Positions 16,149 through 23,474 of a stretch of 28,623 nt of DNA are shown one piece after another (the stretch's first letter is position 1; each line of letters opens with the position of its first letter). Source of the DNA: CAYXZQ01 sp964469935 (GTDB lineage Archaea > Nanobdellota > Nanobdellia > Woesearchaeales > DSVV01); NCBI GenBank assembly GCA_964469935.1, contig CAYXZQ010000022.1:1-28623 (forward strand), written 5' to 3'. A program made the position numbers and the translations under genes. The notes below the pieces were generated by a model. The model made no database searches. It was not told where the DNA came from and worked only from the letters and a program-made list of their open reading frames with translations.

Positions 16149-16343
16149 GGCTTTCCAAAAGAGGCTCCCTGACCCTTTATAGATTCACCTTGTTTGGCCT
16201 GTTCGTAAGTGAGGGGACAGACTAAGCTTTTCAGGCAACGCATGGCAGCCAACCCCTGCCGGTCCAGAAAGGACGCTCAAATCCAGGGCCCTGCTGGGCT
16301 GGTCGCCTTTTTTCCAGGATGAGAAAAAATTGCCCTGGCAAGG

Positions 16344-16395
16344 CATTATAATGCATTGCAATGCATTGCAATGGCCATTATAATGCATTATAATG
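16344..16395. repeat. Array of five 10-bp perfect palindromes
   Basis: In order: CATTATAATG (16344), CATTGCAATG (16354), CATTGCAATG (16364), a GC dinucleotide, CATTATAATG (16376), CATTATAATG (16386). Every unit is its own reverse complement. The two last units with flanking GGC/GCC make a 26-bp perfect palindrome at 16373-16398. A further CATTATAATG lies at 16652. Possible roles are operator cluster, partition or replication site, or recombination site; the sequence alone does not choose. Confidence 0.85.
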
Positions 16396-16648
16396 GCCCT
16401 GGGAATGCAGGTCGGCAAGATAACCGCCCGGCGAAGAGTGATGCAGGGCAAGGAGGGGCTTATCCGTCTGAATAAACCCTGAGCCCAATAGCAAAATTAC
16501 ATAGTTCAGACCTGCAAAGGGCAGAGAGAACGGCAAGATACATGGAAAATGCATTATATCCATTGCATTTTTAATGTTGGAAACATTGACAACATTGGAT
16601 TTATCCGGCATCTTTGAGAATTGAATTCATCGAGTAGAGCGCCTGTAG

Positions 16649-16664
16649 AGGCATTATAATGCCT
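16649..16664. repeat. Lone copy of the CATTATAATG palindrome (16-bp inverted repeat)
   Basis: AGGCATTATAATGCCT, perfect over 16 bp, contains the same CATTATAATG core as the array 300 bp away. It lies nine bases past the stop of the coiled-coil winged-helix gene, so it could also act as a transcript-end hairpin, and TTTT follows on the plus strand. Confidence 0.7.
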
Positions 16665-16673
16665 TTTAAGCTT

Positions 16674-17414
16674 TTACATGTGCTGGATGTTATAGAGCTT
16701 CTTGATCTTCTCCCTGTTCTGGGCAGAGAAGAGCTTGACACCGGACGGGAGGACATTCTCCTCGACCAGCCCCCTCTTCTTGAGGCTGTTCATGATGACC
16801 CTCACGGTGTTTATGCTGTTGCCTGTCTTCTCGGCTATGGTGGAATAGCTTACAGGATCGGACTCTGAAAGCATGAGATTGAGGAGCTTCTGTTCAGGAT
16901 TAGTGAGGGCTGAATCCGGCAGGCGGGGCTCAGGCTTATCAAGCTTCTTTGCCAGGTCGCTAACGTGCTTGCGGGTCTCGCTATGGCTGTCCTTGACACC
17001 CCTGACCTCTGAAAGTACCATCTGCCTGAGCTTCTCTTCCCTTTCTATGAGCTCGTTGACTTTCCTGTACACCTGGCCCATGTTATCTTTATTTGCTGCA
17101 GAAAGCTCATCCAGGCTTTTTCTGAGGCCCATGACGGCATTTTCCTGCTTCTGGGCATTGTCGTGCAGGTATTTGAGCCACCTGTCTATCCTCTCGATAT
17201 CCCTGCGCGTCAGGAGCCTGTGCTCCTCATAGGTCTTTTTGAGGGAGTCCTGGATGTTCTTGAGGTATACTATCCACTCCCTGTGGCTGCTTATGTCCTT
17301 GCGCACGCCTGAGAACGACCTGCTGATCGACTCCCTGAACTCAGCGAGCTTCCTGTGCAGGGCGTCAGCATCCTGGCGCAGCCTCTTTTTCGATAGACCG
17401 TCAAAAATTCCCAT
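16674..17414 (-). CDS. Coiled-coil protein with C-terminal winged helix
   Basis: The 246-residue protein starts MGIFDGLSKKRLRQDAD, runs through long charged helices with heptad-like spacing (residues 15-160), and ends in a winged-helix domain (about 172-235): NPEQKLLNLMLSESDPVSYSTIAEKTGNS then INTVRVIMNSLKKRGLVEE and a short wing. No signal or membrane segment. It is probably an oligomeric DNA-binding protein; I cannot name the family. The frame opens at an ATG at 17426, but the TATA box at 17440-17447 predicts a start near 17418, favouring the ATG at 17414. The CATTATAATG palindromes lie just past its 3' end, making it one candidate to bind them. Confidence 0.7.
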   Translation of the reverse strand: MGIFDGLSKKRLRQDADALHRKLAEFRESISRSFSGVRKDISSHREWIVYLKNIQDSLKKTYEEHRLLTRRDIERIDRWLKYLHDNAQKQENAVMGLRKSLDELSAANKDNMGQVYRKVNELIEREEKLRQMVLSEVRGVKDSHSETRKHVSDLAKKLDKPEPRLPDSALTNPEQKLLNLMLSESDPVSYSTIAEKTGNSINTVRVIMNSLKKRGLVEENVLPSGVKLFSAQNREKIKKLYNIQHM

Positions 17415-17439
17415 CCTTGTACGCATTGCCTGTTTTTTT

Positions 17440-17447
17440 ATTTAAAT
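17440..17447 (-). promoter_or_regulatory. TATA box of the coiled-coil winged-helix gene
   Basis: ATTTAAAT, centred 30 nt before the ATG at 17414. It overlaps the last codons and stop of the fap7-like gene (which ends at 17442), so this promoter is embedded in the end of the upstream gene. Confidence 0.5.
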
Positions 17448-18008
17448 CTTTCCCAAAATCCGGCCGTAGTCTATGCGCTTGCCGGTGTCTACAACACAGA
17501 CCTCATGCCCTGCCTCGCGGGCTTCTGTCAGGCACACTTCGAATATCTCAGCATCCAGGTTCTCCCTTATCTTGGCTTCGCTGTATCCTCTCTTTGCAAG
17601 CCTTTTCTTCAGCTCCGGCAGGCTGCATCGTGTCACGATGCACAGACTGACATGTTCACGTGGCAAAAAGTGAGACATGTGGGAGTCGATTATCAGCCTC
17701 CCGGAAGACCTCTCTATCATGCCCATAAGCATCCTGCTGAGCCTGTGCTCATCGACGACGTCGGTATTCCTCCCCTTGTCATGTCTCTCAATAAGCTTGT
17801 TTTTCCTGATGACATCATTGACATCGACATACCCGTACCCTGACCTTTCAGCAAGCTCTCTTGCGAGCGTAGTCTTGCCTGTGCCGGGCGTGCCCGTGAC
17901 AATTACCGCCCTCTTCTGCCTTTTTCCCCTGCTCATCCTTTCCTCAGAGACCCGCGAGGCAATCCTTTTATCGTTTGATTTAATCGTCTCCATCTTCCTG
18001 AACTTCAT
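17442..18008 (-). CDS. Adenylate kinase 6 / Fap7-like NTPase
   Basis: Archaeal and eukaryotic Fap7 (hCINAP/AK6) is a small adenylate kinase-like ATPase that works in small ribosomal subunit maturation. Seen here: Walker A GTPGTGKTT at 39-47, DVNDVIRKNKL, IDSHMSHFLP near 107-116, and CSLPELKKRLAKRGYSEAKI followed by RENLDAEIFEVCL, all typical of the family. The kinase core begins near residue 33; the 30 residues before it are a basic extension not usual in the family, so translation might start at the internal Met25. I keep the ATG at 18008 because it overlaps the upstream stop as ATGA. It is co-transcribed with the MFIRVK-type protein. Confidence 0.86.
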   Translation of the reverse strand: MKFRKMETIKSNDKRIASRVSEERMSRGKRQKRAVIVTGTPGTGKTTLARELAERSGYGYVDVNDVIRKNKLIERHDKGRNTDVVDEHRLSRMLMGMIERSSGRLIIDSHMSHFLPREHVSLCIVTRCSLPELKKRLAKRGYSEAKIRENLDAEIFEVCLTEAREAGHEVCVVDTGKRIDYGRILGKI

Positions 18009-18541
18009 CCCATGAATGACTGGCCATCCTTGTATACCTTGTTGAATACATGGACAAATACCTCACCCGGCACCGGGATGCCGGCACTGATGAAGGCCTT
18101 TGCCAGCGCAAGCCCGACAACCTCCCCGTCGCCGTCAGACTTGAACCTCATCAGGCTCCTGAGGGTGTGCGTGCAGAGGAAATCATTGTTGATATTCAGG
18201 GCTACGGCCTTATCGCCTTTCATCACCCTGAGACTCCTCAGGTCAACCGTGTAATCATCCAGCTTCCAGGCTGCTCCCTGCTGCAAAAAGCCATGCGATG
18301 ACAGCACCCAGCCGAGCAGGCTCTCCGCAATCTCCCTGGCCGACATCCTGTTTATGCGCCTGCTTACCGATCCCGGATCATCGCCGACATGGCCGTAATA
18401 TCCGTTCTCGGCAACCTTTGCCGGAACATACACCCTGCCGAGGTACCTGCCTACTTTCTGCCTGCTGCCTCTTTTCGTCCACCTGTTCCTGACAAGGTAT
18501 GCGTAGCTCTTGTCCTTTATCCGCTTGACCCTGATGAACAT
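18005..18541 (-). CDS. Conserved archaeal protein with MFIRVK-type N-terminus, function unknown
   Basis: The 178-residue product begins MFIRVKRIKDKSYAYLVRNR and continues RQKVGRYLGRVY, a short basic beta-rich segment that resembles the N-termini of some IS-type transposases and a set of archaeal proteins, but no transposase catalytic domain follows. The rest includes MSAREIAESLLGWVLSSHGF and a C-terminal GLALAKAFISAGIPVPGEVF. An ATGA overlap couples it to the Fap7-like gene, which suggests a link to ribosome assembly or RNA metabolism (inference). The frame runs back to 18688, but the TATA box at 18564-18570 is centred 26 nt before the ATG at 18541, and the longer frame would overlap the permease gene. 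Confidence 0.7.
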   Translation of the reverse strand: MFIRVKRIKDKSYAYLVRNRWTKRGSRQKVGRYLGRVYVPAKVAENGYYGHVGDDPGSVSRRINRMSAREIAESLLGWVLSSHGFLQQGAAWKLDDYTVDLRSLRVMKGDKAVALNINNDFLCTHTLRSLMRFKSDGDGEVVGLALAKAFISAGIPVPGEVFVHVFNKVYKDGQSFMG

Positions 18542-18563
18542 GGATAGGGTTAGGCACCATGAG

Positions 18564-18570
18564 ATATATA
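18564..18570 (-). promoter_or_regulatory. TATA box of the MFIRVK/Fap7 operon
   Basis: TATATAT on the minus strand, centred 26 nt before the ATG at 18541; leaderless transcript expected. Confidence 0.65.
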
Positions 18571-18641
18571 AGCTTTTCCCTGGCAGGGAATACGTGCCAC
18601 CCTCTGAGAACCCTGTTGAAGTGAGCAAAGCAGGCAGAGCC

Positions 18642-20747
18642 CTAATCGCCCTTCTTGGAGTCGCTGTGCTTCTGGCTGAGCTTATCATACGACTTTGCAG
18701 CAGACGAAAGCACTTTTGCCATCCCCTTCATGGTCTTTGACCTACGGACCTTGGATGCCAGCTCGTTGTTTGCAAGGACATTCTGCACCCATTCCGCGAA
18801 CTCGTTCTTCTGCCCGTTGACGTACTCCTTGAACGCCTCTTCATTGAGGCTTCCCACGAATTCTGCCAGGCGGGCAAGGTCGGGTATCTTCTGCCTGTCC
18901 CTTGTCTCGAAATAATCCTTCTCGTCTATGTTCTGGTATCTCGTCACCAGCTCGCTCTCGAGCAGGATCTGCTTCTGGGCCCGAATCTCCCTCCTTGCGA
19001 TGTAGCCGCCCCACTGAAGGAGGTATGTCCTCTTCATGAGCTTGTGGGTCAGCATGACCAGGAGAAATATCGATATGATGTAAAGAAGTATGAGATACAG
19101 GTCATTTCCCATGCTGCCAACAGGAATCCTGTGCACAATCGCCTTCCTGAGTATCTCCGTGCCGACGACAAAAGGATTGTATGTCCTTGCAATGTTCGCG
19201 ACATACGGCGGCATCTTCTCTATCGGGAAGACCAGGTCGGACACGAAAAGAAGCACGCTGCCCAGGGAAATGGAAGCAAGGGTCCCTGTCTCCTCAGTGT
19301 TGAAGAGGTTGCCTACAGCCATCCCTATGAGCGCGAAGAGGCTGGTCAGGAGGAACAGGATGAAGAGCGTGGACTTCATGTTGGTCACGATGTCCTTCTG
19401 GAAATACAGGGCGAAGAGAGACAGCACTATGATGAGCTGGACAACCAGGATAATCATGGTCGTAAGATACGTCCCGAAGACGAAAGTCATGTCGCTTGTC
19501 GGCGTCACGAAGTTGCGGAAATGCGCCCTCGAGGTCTTCTCCATTATGACCAGCGTCGAGGAGAGCATGAGCCCGATGAACATTATAAGAAGGACTATGA
19601 GGTAGGGGAAGTAGAAGTTCAGCTGGCTGTCCGACTGGTCGATGACGACTGGCATGACCTCCTTCTGGATCGGGTTGGTTATGGACTGGAGGCTGGTTAT
19701 CTGCGTCGATGCGATGTTCGCGTATATGCTGTTGAACGTGTCCTCGATGGCTGATATTTTTGCCATGCTCTGGTCAAGCCCGGTGTTCAGGGTCTTCATC
19801 TCGTTGACTGCCGCGTCCCTCTGTTTCGAAGCCTCGGAGAAGCGGGTGTCGAATTCCCTGAGGGTCTTTTTCAGGTTGGATATAGAGCTTTCGATCTCTG
19901 ATGTGTTTATGTCGTTCGACTCGTTGAGCTGGTCCCTCAGGTCATTGAGCTTGTCCCCTGTCTCGTTCAGCTTGTCGAGGAGGTCGCTCTCGTCCGAACT
20001 GCTCATGTTCATGTCCTTTATGTCCTCCTCAAGCCCGGAGATGAGGTCCTTGCTCTGCGTTATCGCGTCATCGGCGATCGACCTGAGGTCATCCATGGAG
20101 CTGGACAGGTCGCTCACGCTCCTGTCAAGCTTGTCGACGCCCAGGCTGCCGTAGTCGAAGTTGAGGTCGAGGCCCTTGACCTCCCCGGAGATCTTGCTTA
20201 CCTCCTTCTTGAGCTCGGTGTTTCCGCCTACAAGGCTCGTTATCGTGTTCGACTGGTTCGTTATGCTTCCCTGGGTCTGGTTGAGCTTCTCGAGAAGCTC
20301 TGCAGTCATGCCCTGGGTGAGCTGCAATGCCCTCTTGTTGAAGTCCCGCTCGATGGAGTCGATTACCGTCTGGTAGAAATTTATCTTGGAATTGTCGACA
20401 AGGAACGCTATCTCGCTGACGTTCGTGTTGCTGATCATGAGATTCTTCGGGAAGATGACGCATATATGCTCTGTCCCTGACATGATGTCCTGCCTGCAGC
20501 CCTCCTCGGTATCATACTTCGTCAATGTATAGTTGCTCGCCTTCAGGACGCTGATGAATGAATCAGTCAGATTGTTGTACTCGGGGCTGTAATACCCGAC
20601 ATTGATCCTTACGGTGCCTGAATTGTTGAGCGCAAGGCCCACTATGAGCATGATGAGGAGGGGGCCGAATATGATAATGAGCGCGGATGTCCTGGACCTG
20701 AATATGAGGAGCAGGTTCTTCCATATTATGCTCGTTATCTTCCTCAT
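18642..20747 (-). CDS. ABC-2 type exporter permease with long extracellular coiled coil and C-terminal helical module
   Basis: The 701-residue membrane protein has one N-terminal membrane segment (about 21-40, SALIIIFGPLLIMLIVGLAL), an outside loop of about 340 residues, then five further segments in the second half (starting near FYFPYLIVLLIMF, TYLTTMIILVVQ, STLFILFLLTSLF, ISLGSVLLFVSDLVF and LYLILLYIISIFL). This is the ABC-2 layout. The loop has many Asn-X-Ser/Thr sites and heptad-like helices (about 145-345), like YhgE/Pip-type exporters. After the last membrane segment come about 110 cytoplasmic residues; the last 80 (EEAFKEYVNGQKNEFAEWV and ELASKVRRSKTMKGM) form a helical module. It overlaps the ATPase gene by four bases. 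Substrate unknown. Confidence 0.88.
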   Translation of the reverse strand: MRKITSIIWKNLLLIFRSRTSALIIIFGPLLIMLIVGLALNNSGTVRINVGYYSPEYNNLTDSFISVLKASNYTLTKYDTEEGCRQDIMSGTEHICVIFPKNLMISNTNVSEIAFLVDNSKINFYQTVIDSIERDFNKRALQLTQGMTAELLEKLNQTQGSITNQSNTITSLVGGNTELKKEVSKISGEVKGLDLNFDYGSLGVDKLDRSVSDLSSSMDDLRSIADDAITQSKDLISGLEEDIKDMNMSSSDESDLLDKLNETGDKLNDLRDQLNESNDINTSEIESSISNLKKTLREFDTRFSEASKQRDAAVNEMKTLNTGLDQSMAKISAIEDTFNSIYANIASTQITSLQSITNPIQKEVMPVVIDQSDSQLNFYFPYLIVLLIMFIGLMLSSTLVIMEKTSRAHFRNFVTPTSDMTFVFGTYLTTMIILVVQLIIVLSLFALYFQKDIVTNMKSTLFILFLLTSLFALIGMAVGNLFNTEETGTLASISLGSVLLFVSDLVFPIEKMPPYVANIARTYNPFVVGTEILRKAIVHRIPVGSMGNDLYLILLYIISIFLLVMLTHKLMKRTYLLQWGGYIARREIRAQKQILLESELVTRYQNIDEKDYFETRDRQKIPDLARLAEFVGSLNEEAFKEYVNGQKNEFAEWVQNVLANNELASKVRRSKTMKGMAKVLSSAAKSYDKLSQKHSDSKKGD

Positions 20748-21730
20748 TTCTTTCCCTCGATCAGCCTCTCGAGGACCTCCTGAAGGGTCGGCTTCTCGAC
20801 GACCACGTCTATGAGTATCTCATCCATCTGCTCGAGGATGTGGAGCACCTCGTGAAGGGACGTCTCTGCCTTCTGGGTGTATATTATCAGCTTGTTGTCC
20901 TCGATTGCCATCCTCTTGATGGCGAGCTGCCTCGTGTCCTTCTTTAGGGCGTTTATTATCTTTGCATACCTTCCCGGGCTCGTCTCAAGCCTTATCTCCT
21001 CCTCCTTGGAGTAGAAGTTCTTGATCTCGTTAGGGGTGCCGGCCCTGATTATCTGCCCGTCGTATAATATGCCCACCCTGTCGCATAGCAGCTCCAGCTC
21101 GTCCAGGAAATGCGACGAGAGGACGATTGTCGTGCCTTTCTCGTTGATCTGCTTTATGAGGTACCACATCTGCTTCCTGAGGATGGGGTCGAGGTCTGCT
21201 GTCGGCTCGTCCAGTATCAGGACCTTGGGGTCATGGATGAGGGCGCAGGCGATGTCAAGGCGCTTCTGCATCCCTCCTGACAGGTTCTTTGCAGGCAGCT
21301 TCCTGGACTCATAGAGCCCCATGAGCTGAAGGAGTATCTCTGAGTTCGTCTTCCTCACGTCGTTTGAGAGGTTGTAGAGCTTGCCGAAATATTGAAGGTT
21401 CTCCAGGCACGAGAGCTTATGATAGAATGAAGGCGCCTGGGCTGCGAATCCGAAGGATTTCTTGACGTCATCGATGTTCCTGTACACAGACCTGTAGGAG
21501 ATCTTGTCATCATTGTATTCCAGGAGATGCTCGAGCTTGAACATCACATCCCCTCCCTCTGGCTGGAGAAACCCGATGATGGTGTTGAGAAGGGTCGTCT
21601 TGCCTGAGCCGGAAAGCCCGATTATCCCGAAAATCTCGCCCGAGCGTATGTCAAGGTTGACCTTGTTCAGGACGGTCTTCTTTCCGAACTTCTTGGTGAT
21701 GTCCGAAATCTTCAGAACAATGTTGGTCAT
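20744..21730 (-). CDS. ABC transporter ATP-binding protein (ABC-2 exporter)
   Basis: The 328-residue ATPase energises the permease encoded by the overlapping next gene. Seen: Walker A GLSGSGKTT at 38-46, Q-loop FAAQAPSF near 95, signature LSGGMQKRLDIA at 150-161, Walker B KVLILDEPTADLDP at 169-182 and the H-loop VLSSHFLDE. The C-terminal 90 residues (after NFYSKEEEIRLE) are an alpha/beta regulatory tail common in ABC-2 drug or lipid exporters. It is the first gene of the pair, with a TATA-like element 28 nt before its ATG; a membrane-anchored winged-helix gene lies just upstream in the same direction. Confidence 0.95.
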   Translation of the reverse strand: MTNIVLKISDITKKFGKKTVLNKVNLDIRSGEIFGIIGLSGSGKTTLLNTIIGFLQPEGGDVMFKLEHLLEYNDDKISYRSVYRNIDDVKKSFGFAAQAPSFYHKLSCLENLQYFGKLYNLSNDVRKTNSEILLQLMGLYESRKLPAKNLSGGMQKRLDIACALIHDPKVLILDEPTADLDPILRKQMWYLIKQINEKGTTIVLSSHFLDELELLCDRVGILYDGQIIRAGTPNEIKNFYSKEEEIRLETSPGRYAKIINALKKDTRQLAIKRMAIEDNKLIIYTQKAETSLHEVLHILEQMDEILIDVVVEKPTLQEVLERLIEGKK

Positions 21731-21753
21731 TATCCTGATTGAATGTGCAAATC

Positions 21754-21763
21754 TATTAATAAA
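21754..21763 (-). promoter_or_regulatory. TATA box of the ABC exporter operon
   Basis: TTTATTAATA on the minus strand, centred about 28 nt before the ATPase ATG at 21730; AGGATA precedes the ATG. It lies in the 63-nt gap after the winged-helix membrane gene, so the exporter can be expressed separately. Confidence 0.5.
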
Positions 21764-21793
21764 TGTGTTGTATAACTACAGGGTGGTAATAAG

Positions 21794-22441
21794 TCATGAT
21801 TTTTTCCTGCTATGCAGGTAGTCCATGATTATGAAAATTATCACGGCAAACACTGCACCATACAGGAAGAACAGGGCTGGGTCGGTAAGAAAGATGCTCT
21901 GCGCATGCTCTGCGACCCTCGGAAGGGCCTCCCTGCCTGCCGTGCTTGCAGTGATGGAAGTGTCAGCTGCCTTTTCTGCAAGCATCGGCGCCTGGGCCTG
22001 GAGCATCTCAGGGGCGTTGCGGGCCAGCTCCGCGGTCCTGCCAGAAAGCATAGTCCAGAGCTGGATCAGCCCTGCGCATGCAGCCGATATCAGGGCTACC
22101 GGAAGTATCCTTCTCAGCTTGTCCTTCAGGGTCTGGGGGGCTGAATCGGGCGCGATGATGACGTATTTGTTCGCAAGAGAATAATGGTTGACCTCCTTGC
22201 CCTTCTCTGAATAATGGAACTCGTCCACCTGGACCAGCTTCGCCTGCAGGAGCGCCTTCATGTTGTAATGGACCGTTGAGGGCGCAAGCCCGAGCTTCTT
22301 CGCTATCGCCGCCTCTGTGTCGTCCCTTACTGTGGCCAGGTGGTCGAGAATCCTCCTGGACGTGTCATTGCTTATCACCTGGGCCAGCTTCTTTGCCTCA
22401 GCCTCCTTGAGAGAGACCAGAAGAAAGTTCTCTTTTGCCAT
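21794..22441 (-). CDS. Membrane-anchored winged-helix (ArsR-like) protein
   Basis: Residues 18-90 are an ArsR-like winged helix: NDTSRRILDHLATVRDDTEA, the recognition helix in LAPSTVHYNMKALLQAKLV, and a wing around DEFHYSEKGKEVNHYSL. Two hydrophobic segments follow, at about 112-132 (ILPVALISAACAGLIQLW) and 188-208 (PALFFLYGAVFAVIIFIIM). An Ala-rich 55-residue stretch between them probably lies outside the cell; the tail HSRKKS would be inside. This layout suits a one-component sensor that reports envelope state to DNA. It sits directly upstream of the ABC exporter, the most likely target (inference). Confidence 0.8.
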   Translation of the reverse strand: MAKENFLLVSLKEAEAKKLAQVISNDTSRRILDHLATVRDDTEAAIAKKLGLAPSTVHYNMKALLQAKLVQVDEFHYSEKGKEVNHYSLANKYVIIAPDSAPQTLKDKLRRILPVALISAACAGLIQLWTMLSGRTAELARNAPEMLQAQAPMLAEKAADTSITASTAGREALPRVAEHAQSIFLTDPALFFLYGAVFAVIIFIIMDYLHSRKKS

Positions 22442-22461
22442 ATCAAGAGCTAATTAAGAAG

Positions 22462-22471
22462 ATTATAAATA
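22462..22471 (-). promoter_or_regulatory. TATA box of the membrane winged-helix gene
   Basis: ATTTATAAT-type element on the minus strand, centred 26 nt before the ATG at 22441; leaderless transcript expected. Confidence 0.6.
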
Positions 22472-22484
22472 ATTTGCCATAGGT

Positions 22485-22925
22485 TCAAACCGGCTTGAAG
22501 TCTTGGAAGACTTTCCTGAATTCTGATACACTCGTGTCCATCTCAGCAGGAGAGAGGTCTTGTTTCCTTGCGGGGTCCCTGTGGAAAATGTGGAACCCGG
22601 GCAGGACATCGCCTGCAAATCTCGGCATGATATGGAAATGCAGGTGGTCTATTGTCTGGCCCGCAATTTTGCCTTCGTTAAGACCATAATTGAACCCGTC
22701 AGGTTCCAGATAATCCTTGAGTATCCTTGAGACATGCCGGACTGTCCTGAACAGGCTTCCTGCCTCTTCTTCGCCAAGCCCGCTGACAGACACGACATGC
22801 CTCTTCGGGACCACGAGGCATTGTCCCTTATTGGCAGGCCTGATGCTGTATACCACGTATTCAGTCGCGGTCTCATATATCTTATGCCTGCTTACATTAT
22901 CTTCATCGCAGAACGGGCACTTCAT
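22485..22925 (-). CDS. HIT family nucleotide hydrolase/transferase
   Basis: HIT proteins cleave phosphoanhydride or phosphoramidate bonds of nucleotides. The 146-residue product carries the triad HLHFHIMPR at 94-102 (His94, 96, 98), a CPFC pair at residues 3-6 as in many HIT proteins of the zinc-binding kind, and VVPKRHVVSVSGL near 38-50. The frame extends to 23039, but the ATG at 22925 gives the family's MKCPFC start and is 26 nt from the TATA box at 22946-22955; the longer version would overlap the neighbouring gene. The substrate cannot be told from the sequence. Confidence 0.92.
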   Translation of the reverse strand: MKCPFCDEDNVSRHKIYETATEYVVYSIRPANKGQCLVVPKRHVVSVSGLGEEEAGSLFRTVRHVSRILKDYLEPDGFNYGLNEGKIAGQTIDHLHFHIMPRFAGDVLPGFHIFHRDPARKQDLSPAEMDTSVSEFRKVFQDFKPV

Positions 22926-22945
22926 GAGGATGGTTATCCGCGAGG

Positions 22946-22955
22946 ATTTAAAAAA
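22946..22955 (-). promoter_or_regulatory. TATA box of the HIT gene
   Basis: TTTTTTAAAT on the minus strand, centred about 26 nt before the ATG at 22925. Confidence 0.55.
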
Positions 22956-22987
22956 TTGCCGGAAATTGCTTGTCCTGCAAGAATTCA

Positions 22988-23452
22988 TCAGCCGAAATAG
23001 CTGGACGTGTCTGTGTCGGCTATCTCTTCCTTGCTCCATGAGTCCCTAAGCTTCATCATTATCACTGAAAGCTTCTCTCTGAGACCTTGCCACTTAGAGT
23101 ATACATCTTTGATGAAGCCTGCCTCAGCCTCATCGCTCGACTCTATGTCGAGGATATTGGATCTCCTTATGCACTCCATAAGCTTTGCATAAAGGTCATA
23201 GAGCCCTTTCTTCTCATCGTCATTGAAGAACTTGAATTCATGGTATGAGCTTATGGTCGAGTTCGGGTGGATGAGCTCCTCGAGTATCTCGGTGTTGGCC
23301 TTTACCTTGCTTATCATCTGCCTCCTTATGTCCCTCAGAAGGAACCTGTGGCTCTCGATAGAAGAGATCTCAAAAAGATCATCTACAGCGTCGTAATCCG
23401 GGAGGGAATGTCTCTTTTTCAGCCGGTCATATCCCTCTTTATTGTCATCCAT
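22988..23452 (-). CDS. Helical conserved hypothetical protein
   Basis: The 154-residue protein is acidic and predicted mostly helical: RLKKRHSLPDYDAVDDLFEI at 10-29, then IESHRFLLRDIRRQM and KWQGLREKLSVIMMKLRDSW. No cysteine cluster, signal peptide or membrane segment is seen, and I do not recognise a named domain, though the LPDYDxVDxxFEI-type start resembles short proteins of DPANN-like archaea (impression, not searched). A TATA-like element at 23477-23484 lies 29 nt before the ATG. Function unknown. Confidence 0.68.
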   Translation of the reverse strand: MDDNKEGYDRLKKRHSLPDYDAVDDLFEISSIESHRFLLRDIRRQMISKVKANTEILEELIHPNSTISSYHEFKFFNDDEKKGLYDLYAKLMECIRRSNILDIESSDEAEAGFIKDVYSKWQGLREKLSVIMMKLRDSWSKEEIADTDTSSYFG

Positions 23453-23474
23453 GGGATGCTGGGAAGAAGCAGTA

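Larger units (their letters stand above)
16160..16673. other. 0.5-kb intergenic region with palindrome array; no convincing protein gene
   Basis: The longest frames here (up to 88 codons, minus strand) are Cys/Pro-rich, run through the repeat array and look non-coding. The left half (16207-16313, plus strand) is GC-rich, preceded by a TATA-like CTTTATAG at 16175-16182 and followed by T6 at 16308-16313. It can fold three short hairpins: GGCAG/CTGCC at 16244-16260, GTCC/GGAC at 16262-16274 and CCAG/CTGG at 16283-16297. This is a weak candidate for a small RNA. The middle holds the array at 16344-16395, and the right end a 16-bp palindrome at 16649-16664. Degenerate half units (GCATTATAT, CCATTGCATT, AACATTGACAACATTGG) occur at about 16550-16598. 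Confidence 0.6.

Noticed and set aside
16185..16611. Two overlapping open frames (88 and 77 codons, minus strand) in the palindrome region
   Set aside because: They run through the repeat array, are rich in Cys, Pro and low-complexity sequence, lack ribosome sites and overlap each other.
18005..18541. Transposase (N-terminus like IS-type transposases)
   Set aside because: No catalytic DDE core, no inverted repeats, and coupling to the Fap7-like gene.
22925..23039. N-terminal extension of the HIT protein (38 extra residues)
   Set aside because: It would overlap the neighbouring gene and the TATA box, and the family start MKCPFC lies at 22925.
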